Under the pieces are notes generated by a model. That model was not told where the DNA came from and ran no database searches. It saw only the letters and a program-made list of their open reading frames with translations. This document shows positions 21,433 through 32,764 of a stretch of 64,000 bases of DNA, piece by piece; within the stretch, counting starts at the first letter, position 1, and every line of letters begins with the position of its first letter. The position numbers and the translations under genes were made by a program. Where the stretch lies: the NCBI GenBank assembly GCA_037367405.1, contig JAZKJV010010627.1:868001-932000 (forward strand), given 5' to 3'. This DNA is from Ottelia alismoides. Its lineage: Eukaryota; Streptophyta; Magnoliopsida; Alismatales; Hydrocharitaceae.

Positions 21433-22480
21433 TTATAGAAAGATATTATGTAATATTTCAATCATTCCGAGATAAGATAATGTTGTTTTAATTTTCTGAT
21501 TTTTAGATTTTATAGCATTAGGAAAATGAATATTTACATCACCGAAATCAATGTTTTTATCTACATGAGAATCAACTTTTACAATTGGATGATTAGAAGG
21601 GATACAATCATCCAAAATAGGCAGAGAACTAAAAATAGAAATGTCAGCCTCATCGACAGGCACAGGATCAGATGCAGGTTTTGGCGTCTCCTTGGCTTGT
21701 ATGGCTCAGCCTCACCTGCTATTCTATTTTTTATATTTTTCATTTCATTCATTTTTTGGTGTTTTTAATCTGGTGTGGCTTCATTCTCTTCTCCATCATC
21801 CCCACTTGATGTATGACCAGCTGCTTCAGATGATGGCGACTGACTTTTATTTTTCTCCTTCATGGTTGCAGACGGTTGCAAGGTCCTACTACTCCTGAGA
21901 GTCAAAACATTAGATAATGGCATTTACATGCCTCATTGAATTCCTTTTTAACACTAGGCATGTATTCTATGTCTTTCAATAATGATATTTATAGAAAGAT
22001 ACTCCGTATCACTCTGAGATCAGACAATGTTGTTTTTTATTTTTTGATTTTTTTAGATTTTATAGCATCAGGAAAAGGAATATTTACATCACCAAAATAA
22101 ATGTTATTATTTACATGAGAATCAGCTTTGACAATTGGATGATTTATAAGGGATGCAATCATCCAAAATAGGTGGAGAACTAAAAATAGAAACGTCGACC
22201 TCATCGGCAAGCACAGGATCAGATGCAGGTGTTGGCGTCTCCTTGGCTTGCTTGGCTCAGCCTAGACTGTTGGCTCATCCTCAACTATTATTCTATTTTT
22301 GATATTTTTCATTTTATTCAGTTTTGGTGTTTTGATCTGGTGTGGCTCCTCTCTCTTCATCATCATCCCCGCTTGATGTGGATAAACTACTTCAGACGAT
22401 GGGGACTGACTTTATTTTTCTCCTACGCAGTTGTAGACGGTTGCAAGGTCATACTGCTCCCAAGAGTTAAAACATTACAT
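21365..22480 (+). repeat. Tandem duplication of about 550 bp in C's gag-protease spacer
   Basis: Copy 1 (about 21365-21918) and copy 2 (about 21919-22480) share long stretches, for example around 21532-21720 and 22082-22265, with scattered substitutions. The unit covers the start of the protease region and the spacer. The copies have diverged by several percent, so the duplication is not recent. Confidence 0.85.
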
Positions 22481-22549
22481 AACAAAAATGAATTATTCAA
22501 TACCTGACTTTGTGGGTGAGGATTCATGACAATCTATGTTCTCCTTATG

Positions 22550-23295
22550 ATGGAAATTATTGGGATTGGCTTCAATCTGAGTAGGAATGATGGTCTTTGC
22601 GGCTATCAGGTCGTCCAATTTTTTGGCTCGTCTCTATCAGGTTCTTTACAAGTTGAGCCAAGCAGTCAAGTGTAGGATTCACTGGTGCAGCCTCAATCAG
22701 TTATATGTGCTTAGCATGCTGATTCTGATAGTAGTGCGAAGGCTGTGACAGGTGATCCTGAGAGTAATGACAAGGAGGGAAATACTGATAGTTTTAAGGA
22801 GGTTGATATTGATCGTGATAGTAAGAAACCGATTGATAGTATAATTGTTGTTGATGGCGATATGATGGTTGTTGATAGTTCTATCTCCATGTGTTAGCAT
22901 TATGTAGAGACAGGTTCTAGAATGGCTAGTTTTGTACTGTTCTTCCACCTTGCTATGGTGGAACAACCTGATAGAAAATGATTGACCCTATTGATGTCTT
23001 CCTGGATGGGTGCATTACATTTCATTACTCCATTTGTTATTCACCTCTTGAATTTTGTGGGGAGTTGGAAAGAATGACTCGACATACGTCGAGGGCTCTA
23101 GATGGTACATGACCATCTATATTTATTGTTGCTATAGTGGTATGCCCTGATCGGGTGTTCGTACATAATACACATGCTAGACTGATTGTGGATGCCCTTA
23201 GCTCTATTGTGGTGATGGTTCTTTCTACTCAGTAGTAGAGGTTTCGGTTGATAAACTTGCAGACTTACATGAGTTGATCGACCTCACTAGGAGCT
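22550..23295 (-). pseudogene. Gag C-terminal half of element C (left of D's insertion)
   Basis: On the - strand from 23295, ELLV-SINS continues the coiled coil of the part at 36373. A Gln/Pro/Tyr/His-rich region (22966-22697) and an EANPNNF-like end near 22570 follow. The reading frame is broken. The segment is separated from its N-terminal half by the 13-kb element D. Confidence 0.85.
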
Positions 23296-26200
23296 TGATG
23301 AATCTCCATTTCATCACCTTTATTCTATCATTTTGGCCTTAAAACCCCAAGCTAATGCATGTAAAAACCATTAATTTGTACAAATTAACATTCATTCTTT
23401 GTTGTATAAATATTGTATAAAATATAGTTTTTAATGCTAAAATTATATAATAAGAATAGAAAAGAAAAGGAATAAAATACCAAAGGTATTTTATAACTCT
23501 AAACCGTGAGACCAAGTCAAGAATTCAATTGGTCGACAAGGAATAAAGTAGGGGGAGATAAGGGCCAATAATACAATAAAAATTCCATTTATTAATTCAT
23601 TATTTATTCATTTTGGGACCCAGTTTATATTCTACTTTTTATACCTCAAATAAAGAAATCTTGAACATTAAAGTTGTAGATAATAAAATATAGAAAAATA
23701 AAAATTGATTTCATGCAAAAAATATACAATGTACAAATTATACTTTAAATAAGATTCCAAAATCCCAACTTTCCAAACCCGTATCTATGAAATAAAAACT
23801 AAAATATATCAAAATCATCTTTAATTGTATATAACTTTTAATAATCTATTTAATGAAGGCGGTATCATATTTTTTGGAGTTAAGTTGTGAAAGTTAGGTT
23901 TTGGACCCCTATTGCACAATATACTCGAATAAAATATTCATTTTATTTATTCTTTAATATTTTTATAATTTTATAAATATTATTTATAATATATGTACAT
24001 GTTAAAACTAGAATTAAAACCTTAAATAAAATATTAAAAGAAATATGTATATATAATACATAGATGAAATACCTATACTTATATCTATGTATTTAAAATA
24101 CCTATTTATTTAAGTATATATTATATCAAAAATATGTATTAAAAATATATTTATGTATATAAAAAAGTTATAAATACAAAAATTAAGCAAATAAAATAAG
24201 AAAATCAAAAATACAAAATAAAAATAAATTATACAAAATATAGATAAATATACCTATAAATGGAACCCTAAATAAACTTGTAATTAAATACCTTAAAAAA
24301 TAAAAATCATAATGAAAAACTTTAAAAATAATAAACATTTTAATTTAATAACTTTAATTTAATTAAATCATTTATTATTTAATTTCTAATTTGCAAATAA
24401 TTTTGTGTCACCTTTTTCCTGGTTGGTCCATGTGGACCAATCAGATTGAGTCTAAGTTGACTTCGATCAACTATCCTTTACCAGGTCTAACCCTGGCACG
24501 CCTATTGCATCGATCCAACTTCTCGAATTTTTGCGCTCTGATGTGTTGCTCGAGGAGGATGGGACCCTTTATGAGACTTGCTCCCATACATCCTAGATCC
24601 ATGTCGATTCATCGATTCGGGTTGATCCCCTTTGATTCGCATGTGATCTGTCCTTGAAAATCCCACCTCCACTGCTTGTACATAAGTACCCCCATCATAT
24701 TCTTTCATTTTTGAGTCCCTTTTGGCCACTCTTTCCCTTCCTTCTTGAGCCCAGACGATCGACTGTGCTGACAACATCCACGGCATGTACCTAGGTTGAT
24801 CGAAGGAGGCAATCTTAGTTGGATTCTGCCATCTCCAACGAAGTCACTGTCGAGGTTTAGCTTCGTGGTCTTCCTACCATTAAGGTACCCATTCCATTGC
24901 ATTCTTAAATAGCTTAGGAGTAGCTATTGTTTTATGCATTTAATTCACATTTGGATTACTGTTTTGCCTAGATTTTAGACCTTATCATTCGCCGGAGCTT
25001 TTGAGCTCTGGCACCATTTTGACCACCTCATTCCATCTCTGACCTCCACTATATAACGACAAGCACCACTGCCTTCCCTAGCCGCATCGCTTCTATCTTA
25101 CATGTGCTAAAGTGGGTATATGAACCTCATCTGGAGCAATGAATGGCACCTAGGTCCCTCACCGGAGACCACTAAGCTCCAGGTAGCCATCTCGGGTCTT
25201 CATGCATTTTTGAAGGTTCTGGGAGCTTCTAGGTGTTGAGAGGAATGTGAAGCATTTATTTGAGGGCTCCCGGATTGTCGGAGCTGCACGCAAAGTCGGA
25301 TCGAAGCTTGTCTTGGATGAGTTCTTCGGCCGTTCTTCCGAGCATCCCTCCAACCGTTGGATAATCAGCCTTGTCCCATTTACATCCACATCTGTTGGAT
25401 CTATTGTGTTTTAGCCGTAGATCCCGTCTGAGTGTTCTAATATTGAATGTCCGCGGATGAAGAGGTATCACACATCGTGGGCTTGACGCATGTCAAGTGA
25501 GAGATTCCCAGCCACACGATCGCGTGCCCTGCAGGCTAATTTGCTTTTGGCCCCCAGTTTTGTAGCTTTTATATTTCATTTTGTAATCTTTTTAAGTGGC
25601 TTAAAACTTTTGGTATATTTTCATAGAGGTCCCTGCTTTTATCTTTAATTGCATCTCGACCCGTGCTAGTGAAGCTCGTGTGCCTGTGCATGTGGGCTTG
25701 TCTATTTTGCGGCCATGTCATTGTATTTCTTTATTTTTCTAATTACTCCCAAAACTTTCAATTGCAGTAATATCTTTTCGAATATTTTGCAAAGAGGCCC
25801 TCGCATTTAATCTTAATTACCTTTATGCCCCTATTAGTGCATGCATTTTTGTTGGTTTTCTCTATTTATTTAGTATAACTATTGTGCTCCATAATTCACC
25901 AAAATACAGATGTAGGTTCTTGATTGCACAAGCTTTCATGCTATAATTTTATTTTTGCAATTTTGGACTTTCTAGTATTTATTAAAAATAACAAAGAGCG
26001 CAATTATTCTCTGTTCAGCTTATAAAATACCAAACATTCTGAAAAATTTGCAAAAAAATATATTTTGTCTATTTAAGTATATTGAGCATTTAGACCAAAA
26101 ATCAAAAAAATATAAAGACAAAATTCTTAAAAATTGAAAAATCAAAAACACTTATAAAAATCTAAAAAATTCCTGAAATCCTCAAAAATAGTGTTTTCTA

Positions 26201-26897
26201 TTTATAATTTTATTTATATTGTTATCTGTATATTAAAATTTTTTTGAAGAATTTTGGACTTAATTTGTTATTTTTAATCTTCGTTTCAATTTCGACTATT
26301 TACCAAATCCCTAATTTGGGATATTTTTGACTTTAAAAATATATTAAAATTAGCAAAATTCACTAAAAATCATAAAAAAAGAGTAAAAATATTGAAAACC
26401 TAAAAAGATTTTATTTCTAATATTTTAAGTATTTTTAAGTTTTTATAATTGCATTATCTATTATTGTATATGTATTTTTATATATCATATATTATATATT
26501 TAAAAGAAAAAGAAATTAAAAATTAAAAAAAACATAAAAAGTAAATAAAAATTAGAAAATCAAAATCAATAGAAAAATATCAAACAAAAAATAAAATAAT
26601 ATAATATAAAACTAAAAACCCACATAAAAATAGACAAGAAGCACACATCACATCCTTTTGCATTTGATTGCACATTCTATCCAGTTTCGCTCCATGTGTT
26701 CGACCTCTACACAATACTTACACATATACACACCTTTGTTGTAGAGTTATAATAAATTTTAACTCCACAATTTATTTTGCATTACTTTATATTTTTATGG
26801 ATTAATTATTGAATTTCTGGGATTTCGTCTGAGGTCGCTTGACGACTGTGGATTTGCCTTGTGGATTGACAAGACTTCGGTGAAATCCTAGTTTTCA
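23296..26897 (+). repeat. 5' LTR of element D (3,602 bp)
   Basis: It begins TGATGAATCTCC, as in A, and ends GTTTTCA. It has the same plan as A's LTR: A/T-rich U3, a more GC-rich middle (about 24400-25560) and an A/T-rich end with a TTCGACCTCTACAC block. Only the terminal parts and the U3 purine block are closely similar to A. Confidence 0.92.
23527..23565 (+). promoter_or_regulatory. Conserved purine-rich block in U3 (element D)
   Basis: It is identical over 39 bases to 14174-14212 in A, and lies about 230 bp from the LTR start as in A (about 220 bp). Confidence 0.7.
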
Positions 26898-26899
26898 AA

Positions 26900-26917
26900 T
26901 GGCGTCGTTGACGGGGA
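26900..26917 (+). promoter_or_regulatory. Primer-binding site of element D
   Basis: TGGCGTCGTTGACGGGGA lies two bases after the LTR end. It differs from A's primer-binding site at two positions. Confidence 0.9.
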
Positions 26918-28250
26918 GCAACTGTGCATAGATTGGATTTGTTTGATTGTGTCTTCTTTGTCTTTATTTGTGCTTTATTTATTTCCTATTTATTTGATTT
27001 TATTATTGAGTTGTCTAAACACTCTCTTTGTTGATTTTGCTATGAGGTACCGCGGATCAAGGGAGGCCCTCTTTGGAGCGCCTATGCACCCACGTGAAGC
27101 CAGCTCAGATTTCGGACCTTGCACCCGGGGAGACATAGAGAATTTTTAATACAGAGCCACTTTCATTTGATTGTATTTATTTTGTAATTCAAGTGAGAGA
27201 GTGACATTTATTGCCATAACTTGGACACTCTTAGGACTTTGCTACACTTCACGAGGTCTAGTGCACGAGGGATTGTTCCCTTAGGGGCATCGTCGGTTTT
27301 GTCGTGATTTTTCCCCCTTTTTTATTTTGTTTTCTGATTTTCACTTTTCTTTATTTTGTGTGATTGAGCCTTAGCATTAGGATTTGCTTGATGATAGTAT
27401 TAAGTCCAAACACTTAATTATCATTTCATGTGCCTATAGTCTACGTTTGGATCTAGTCCAATTTTAATTGCTTCCCATTTAGACTTGGAATCGAGCGCCG
27501 AGAGGGAATCTATACAATGCTTACAGGACCCATTGTGGTGGGCATCAAAGAGCTCCCCAAGACCGTACTTTGGGTTCCATATCTGAGTGATTAGCATTGG
27601 TTCTTCACGATAATAGCAATTTCAGATATAGGGTGATGTCATCGGCTTCCATTTGCATATAGTGTAGGTTTCAATTCTGTCAAGCATCCTTGCATGAAGA
27701 GAGCTGGAGGCAAGGTGAGCATTTCACTTTAGCATACATCATCGTTTTCACCTAGCATTGCTTTTCCGACTCTCTCCCTCTGAGTTTGATCACCTAGGTT
27801 TCTAAAGGAACTGACTCCTCATTAGGCACATGCATTTCTTATTAAAAATACAAAAAGTGATAATCAATAAAATTGGGACTGCTAAAATTACTTGACCATA
27901 AGAAAAGACCAAAAAAATCATTGTCTTGGGACGAGTAATCCCCTCATTGTATTCGTTTTAGATTGCTCACGTACACACTATGGACTAGTGCCCAAATCCC
28001 ATAAGCCTCCTAAGTATTTGTACAACTTTTATATTCCTCACCTAACTCTAAAATCGACAAGATAAAAGATCAAATTTTCCATGTCCTCATTTGTGTTGAG
28101 TAGGTGAATTGATAGGTTGTGTTTTGTTTTGTGTGGGTTTGTTTGTGATTTTTCGTGTGTATACTCGATCCTTTTGTGCATTTGCGCCTTTTTCTTCGCA
28201 TCTTTTAACTTTACCTTTGTGTTCTCCCGATCATTTTCTCTTGTTTCAGA
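26918..28250 (+). other. Leader of element D
   Basis: This is a shortened version of A's leader. It shares the AGTGAGAGAG region (near 27200), a GAGGTCTAGTGCACGAGGGATTG-type block (near 27260) and the block with TAGTCTACGTTTGGATCTAGTC (near 27435). No coding sequence is visible. Confidence 0.7.
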
Positions 28251-28543
28251 GATGGCCACCTTGAGTGATTTTTGCCCAGATTTTATGGAACTCTTGTGCC
28301 CTCCTGTCGGTCCACCTCCATTTTATCAGAAGAATTTTCCTCTTGATTTTTTTAGATTCTGTATATCTGTCTCAACCACAGTATCAGACCTCGGATTTTG
28401 ATCCACCACCACCATCACATTTTCCTCCATATCACCCACCCGAGACTAATATGTTGGAGTCACCTTTCATGGAGTCCATACTTGAGACCTTGACTCGATT
28501 ATTGGAGTATATGAGTTCGAGGATTGACGATCTTACTATTTGA
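28251..28543 (+). pseudogene. Gag stub of element D
   Basis: Only about 95 codons remain where A has 632. A short N-terminal piece beginning MATLSDFCPDF is followed, after a frame change, by a Pro/His-rich piece and an ending ILETLTRLLEYMSSRIDDLT. That ending corresponds to the last part of A's gag (KRLDDLTA). The stop is at 28541-28543. The Gag core domain is wholly missing. Confidence 0.7.
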
Positions 28544-28989
28544 ATAAAAGCCAAAATGTCGCTCCTCCATTTGATGATATGGATTCATTTGAGGATTCCC
28601 ATGAGAGCTTGCAATTGCCCAAAATACAAAAATTGAGAAAAATTTTGAAATCCAAAAAGATTTCAGGAAACACATTGTTGATTCATTTTGTGAGGAGAGG
28701 ACCCCAATGCCAGATCATTTACCCACACATTCACTCACTCCTTGTCCCACCTTTGACCCCAAGGACGACACTGTACAGACTGCTCTTAGTCGTCCTTGTG
28801 TAGATGATGATTTCAATCTCCTCCCTTGTATGGAGGAGGTCCAAAAATTCAAAAAAAATATTGACCGAACCCGAAGTGGTGGGTGCTATTCATGAGATCA
28901 TTGATGACCCACTTCGCCAGGCCATGACCCATTTATCTTCTCCACAACTAAAGAAGAGAAAGCAAAGGAGCCAATCTTAGCGTCATATC
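28544..28989 (+). pseudogene. Gag-protease spacer of element D
   Basis: Short frames include FDDMDSFEDSHESL and PKIQKLRKILKSKK. They occupy the position of A's connecting region, with a similar acidic-then-Lys-rich order. Stops and frame changes are present. Confidence 0.5.
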
Positions 28990-29451
28990 TTGACCATGGC
29001 CACTGCCCACACCATCACCCACCTCCCTTCTTCAAGAGAAAGGAACACTGTCACATCTCTTGTGAGTTACACCATCTCTGACCATACATGTGATAACACT
29101 ATCCTTGATGGTGATGCATCGATTAATATAATACCCTTCTCATTGGTACAGTCTATTCATCTTGGGCCTCTCAAGAAAACCAGGATGATTGTTCAATTTG
29201 TTGATGGATCAATAAGGAGACCAAAGGTTGTTCTTGATAACGTTGTCATTCTGATTCAGGACATGAGCTTCACTACGGACTTTGTTGTATTGCCCATGGA
29301 GACCTCCGACCCTATGCAACGCTCTCCAATCATCCTCGGACGGCCTTTCCTCGCCTTTACGAGGGTCGTTATTGACTATGGATCCGTAGAGATTCGCTTC
29401 CGTTTTGATATAGGGAGCAATGTGTTGATCACTGCACCTACCATGGACTAG
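28990..29451 (+). CDS. Aspartic protease-like domain of element D
   Basis: A 153-codon open frame aligns along its length with A's protease: GPLKKTRMIVQFVDGSIRRP, TDFVVLPMET, IILGRPFLAF and VIDYGS. The active-site Asp-Ser-Gly of A is replaced by DGDAS, so the catalytic triad is not conserved and peptidase activity is doubtful. The TAG at 29449-29451 is followed in the same frame by further homologous sequence. It is the only pol domain left in D. Confidence 0.8.
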   Translation: MTMATAHTITHLPSSRERNTVTSLVSYTISDHTCDNTILDGDASINIIPFSLVQSIHLGPLKKTRMIVQFVDGSIRRPKVVLDNVVILIQDMSFTTDFVVLPMETSDPMQRSPIILGRPFLAFTRVVIDYGSVEIRFRFDIGSNVLITAPTMD

Positions 29452-30110
29452 AGACCCGCATCCCACAAGAGCGTGCATGTGTTAGCCAACCCCGAGGCCT
29501 ATGACCTATCTGCTGATATCAGAGAGGTATGCTTTATGACTGATGACGAGACCTGATAATTCCTCTCCAATGAGGAATACTTAGAAAGCATAGACCTTGG
29601 AGTTTCCTCTTCCTGTGATTGGCGTTGTGTTGATGACATCCGCGGGATTTACACGATTGATACATTTGAGCAGAGGACAGACATTGTAGAGACTGATGAG
29701 GCTGAATTTGGCCGGATTGCTTTTATAAATGAATTCGGGCCCTTTGATGACAATGATGATCCAGTAGAAACCTCGCAGGATGAACTTGACCTTACTTCTT
29801 TTGATGATGAGTTCATCCCTTTTCACTTCGATATCTGCGGGCCTTCACAGGACGAATATGATCTGACTACTTGACAGATGAGTTCGTTCCTTTTCATTTT
29901 GACCTAGTTGAGGCACCCATGGCCGAACCAGACCACACTACTTCCACTGATCAGTTCGTGCTTTCCGCTTTGAGACCACTGAGGACCTTATCCAGGCTGA
30001 TCCTAATCGATTGGTTTCTGAGGACCCCGATGTCGACATACACCTTGTCAGATCCATACCTCATCGGTCTTGCAAGAAGGTTCTCTTTCTACCTTCTTGA
30101 CCTTTGTATA
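29452..30110 (+). pseudogene. Acidic tail after D's protease
   Basis: The same frame continues with Asp/Glu-rich sequence (EEYLESIDLG, TDEAEFG, FDDNDDP), matching A's linker between protease and RT. It has stops at about 29551-29556 and 29873. A short repeat, DDEFIPFHFDI and DEFVPFHFDL, occurs twice (near 29805 and 29880). No RT follows; the sequence goes straight to the hairpin array. Confidence 0.6.
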
Positions 30111-30187
30111 TCCATCCTCTTGTATATTCACATTCGTTTTCCTCCGTACATCCACCGTATCGCTCATCCACTCCATTTTCGAGTGAG

Positions 30188-30795
30188 CCTTGCTTAGGAC
30201 GTACTTTCTCCTAAGTATGGGGGAGTGGATGAGCCGAGTGTTCCTTCTTCATTCGGTTTCATCACTCTTGTTGTTTCCTATAATTAGGTCTCTTTTACCC
30301 TAAGTATAGGGGGAGTGATGCGTACATTCTATTTGATCACTTCTTATATCTTCATCTGTCTTTTCTTCTTTTCCTTCTTTTCTTCTTTTTTGTTTTCATT
30401 TTCTACTGAAAAAGTGTCACCCCTTTTTGTCAGTATTCTATACTTAAGACGTACTTTGTCCTAAGTATAGGGGGTGTGCGCTCCGAGGCCTTCTATTCTT
30501 TGATCTCCTCCATTGTCTCATCTTCTTGTCTATACTTAAGGATACCTTACCCTTAGTATAGGGGAGACAGTTTGAGTACGATCTGTTCATTCCTCCTTGA
30601 CACTCCTAGCCTTGTGTACAGTATGTTATACTTAGGATTATTTGATCCTAAGTATAGGGGGAACCGTAGACTTCCCATTCGTTCATTCATTCCTTATTCA
30701 TTTACTCTTTAGACTTTTCTATGCTCAATATGAGTTATGTCTTCTTTTTTATCTTTCATCTATGAGGACATAGCTTAAACTAAGTATAGGGGGTC
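30188..30795 (+). repeat. Array of hairpins followed by G runs (element D)
   Basis: Six inverted repeats end in AAGTAT(A)G plus a G run: near 30192-30222, 30278-30309, 30438-30470 (loop GTACTTT, as in A), 30530-30561, 30627-30657 (12-bp stem, loop TATTTG, as in A) and about 30718-30788. The last four correspond one to one with A's four. The first two are extra copies upstream of the polypyrimidine tract. Confidence 0.85.
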
Positions 30796-31640
30796 ATATA
30801 TACTACGTATACACATGAATCCATAACTCGTACTTTCGTATTTTGTTAATAAATATGGCAAAAATATTGTATACAATAAACAATAAAATTCATTAAAATC
30901 TCTTAAAAAAGATGTTTATTATTCCTCAAATTATTTTCATATTTACTGATTAATAAATCAGGTAAAAAATTTTTTGCAAAATGTTTGAAAAATAGTTTGA
31001 AAATCTTTTTGAAAAATCATTTGAAAACTATTTGGAAAATGTTTTGTTAAATATTTTCAACCTTTGTAAAGATATTTTGTTTGTAAAAATTTCTTTTCTT
31101 TGTATTAAATAAAAATCTTTTGAAAATCGATTTGCAAATGGTTTGGAAAATGGTTGCAAAAATATTTTGAAAAATCTATATATACTATTTGAAAAACCTC
31201 TACAAAATGATTTTCAAATATTTGTAAATGTTTGTAAAAAATTAATTATGAAAAATATTTTGGACTACAGTTTTGAAAATTGTTTGTAAAATCATTTGCA
31301 AATAATTTGAGGAATATATATACGTCACACAAAAAAAAGTTTCTTTACTAATTGTATATATGTATCTATAAAAAAGATCACACATCCCTTGTAATATCTT
31401 AAAAATCAAACTCTTGTGAGTATAAAATGCATCCCCGTGTAAATTTTTGGACCTAATTTTATCCAAAATCTTTTTCAAAAATCACAAAAATATTTGCAAA
31501 ACTGAAAATCCAAAAACATTTACAAAATATTTTTCAAAAATCCATAAAAAGTTCAAAAGTTTGAAATTGCATCACAAAAATATTTTCTGCATTGTACATA
31601 TCATTTGCATAGCATTCACATTTTTAGGATTAAGTTTGAT
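30796..31640 (+). other. A/T-rich degenerate-repeat tail of element D
   Basis: The stretch is filled with imperfect TTTGAAAA, TTTGCAAA and TTTGTAAA repeats, in the same position as in A. No coding sequence is seen. Confidence 0.6.
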
Positions 31641-32714
31641 AATTGAACAAGTCTAAGTAAAATCTGAAGATTGGAGCTTGGTTGAACCTTAAATCTACCC
31701 AATCACCGGAACCTTATAGGAGCTGGAATTGAGGTTCTTCAATTCTAGTTGACTTAATTCTTTGAGAATCGTGAGACTTGGTTCAATATATTCTTGACTG
31801 CCTAAGTAGAGTATTTCGGAGCACACACATAGCTCTTGTCGATAATGACCTAACTTGGACACCTGCACCTTTCACTTGGCTCAACTCAGTTTGAGTGGTG
31901 AGGGGTTGGATTTACTGGTATGAGATGCACATAAGTGGAAACATTTGTCCTCGTCTAGGGAGGGAAGTGCACCACAACCCGTTCAGTAGAGACATATAAA
32001 GACAAGAGAGTGTGGGTTGCAATAATGCTTCAAAAGAAGGATAGTCTACTGGCTCAAGAGGAAAATTCCTTATGTAAATGTTGTTGTATATAATATTTCA
32101 AAAAAAGAACAAAAACTTCAAAAAAAAACTGACAGGACTATATGAAAATAAAATGCCTGGAGGAGTGTACATATTTGTATAGCTAATAAGCAAGCTTGAG
32201 CTTCAAAGTCATACCTTGTGAGCCTGCAGACGAATGACTTGGCTACATTGGTCGAGCATCCTAGGATAGGTAGCTACATTGGCTACCGTACATTCTTCTC
32301 TTCACCCCCTCCTCTTTAGTTGGTCAACACTTGAACTTAGAAGGGAATACCCCGCTCCTCGAGGAAAGAGTTGCTGGATTGGGGAATCATTGGGTTGTAA
32401 TGCTGGAGAAGTCAGTCTCTTTGTCATTTCATTTGAGGAGAGCCACTATCACATACACTATACAAGTGAGATTCATAGTCATAAGGGTTTGCGTATGAGT
32501 TGAAATATTCCGACCTAGCTATTAAGGATATTGAGAAGTGTTTGGGGATTCTCTAAGGCTGTTGTATTTCAAATCTTATTCCCAATAAGGTTTTGACCGC
32601 ATTAAAATTCCAAAAGTCCGACTTAAGCTCCAAACTTGATTTTGTGAAGACAAGTTTGACAATTAAATTCAATCCACTTTCTTTCTTTTTCTTTTCTTTG
32701 TTTTTCATTTTATC
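31641..32714 (+). other. Conserved 3' non-coding block of element D
   Basis: It is the counterpart of A 12861-13898, with about 85-91% identity in its best parts (31858-32080 and 32255-32505). It contains the same pair of overlapping short open frames. Confidence 0.65.
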
Positions 32715-32764
32715 CACTTATTGCATAAGTGTTTGCTAGGGACTAGCAAAGGCAAGTATGGGGG
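32715..32764 (+). promoter_or_regulatory. Polypurine tract of element D with two upstream hairpins
   Basis: CACTTA-TTGCA-TAAGTG (32715-32731) and TTTGCTAG-GGA-CTAGCAAA (32732-32750) precede GGCAAGTATGGGGG next to the 3' LTR, as in A. Confidence 0.85.
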
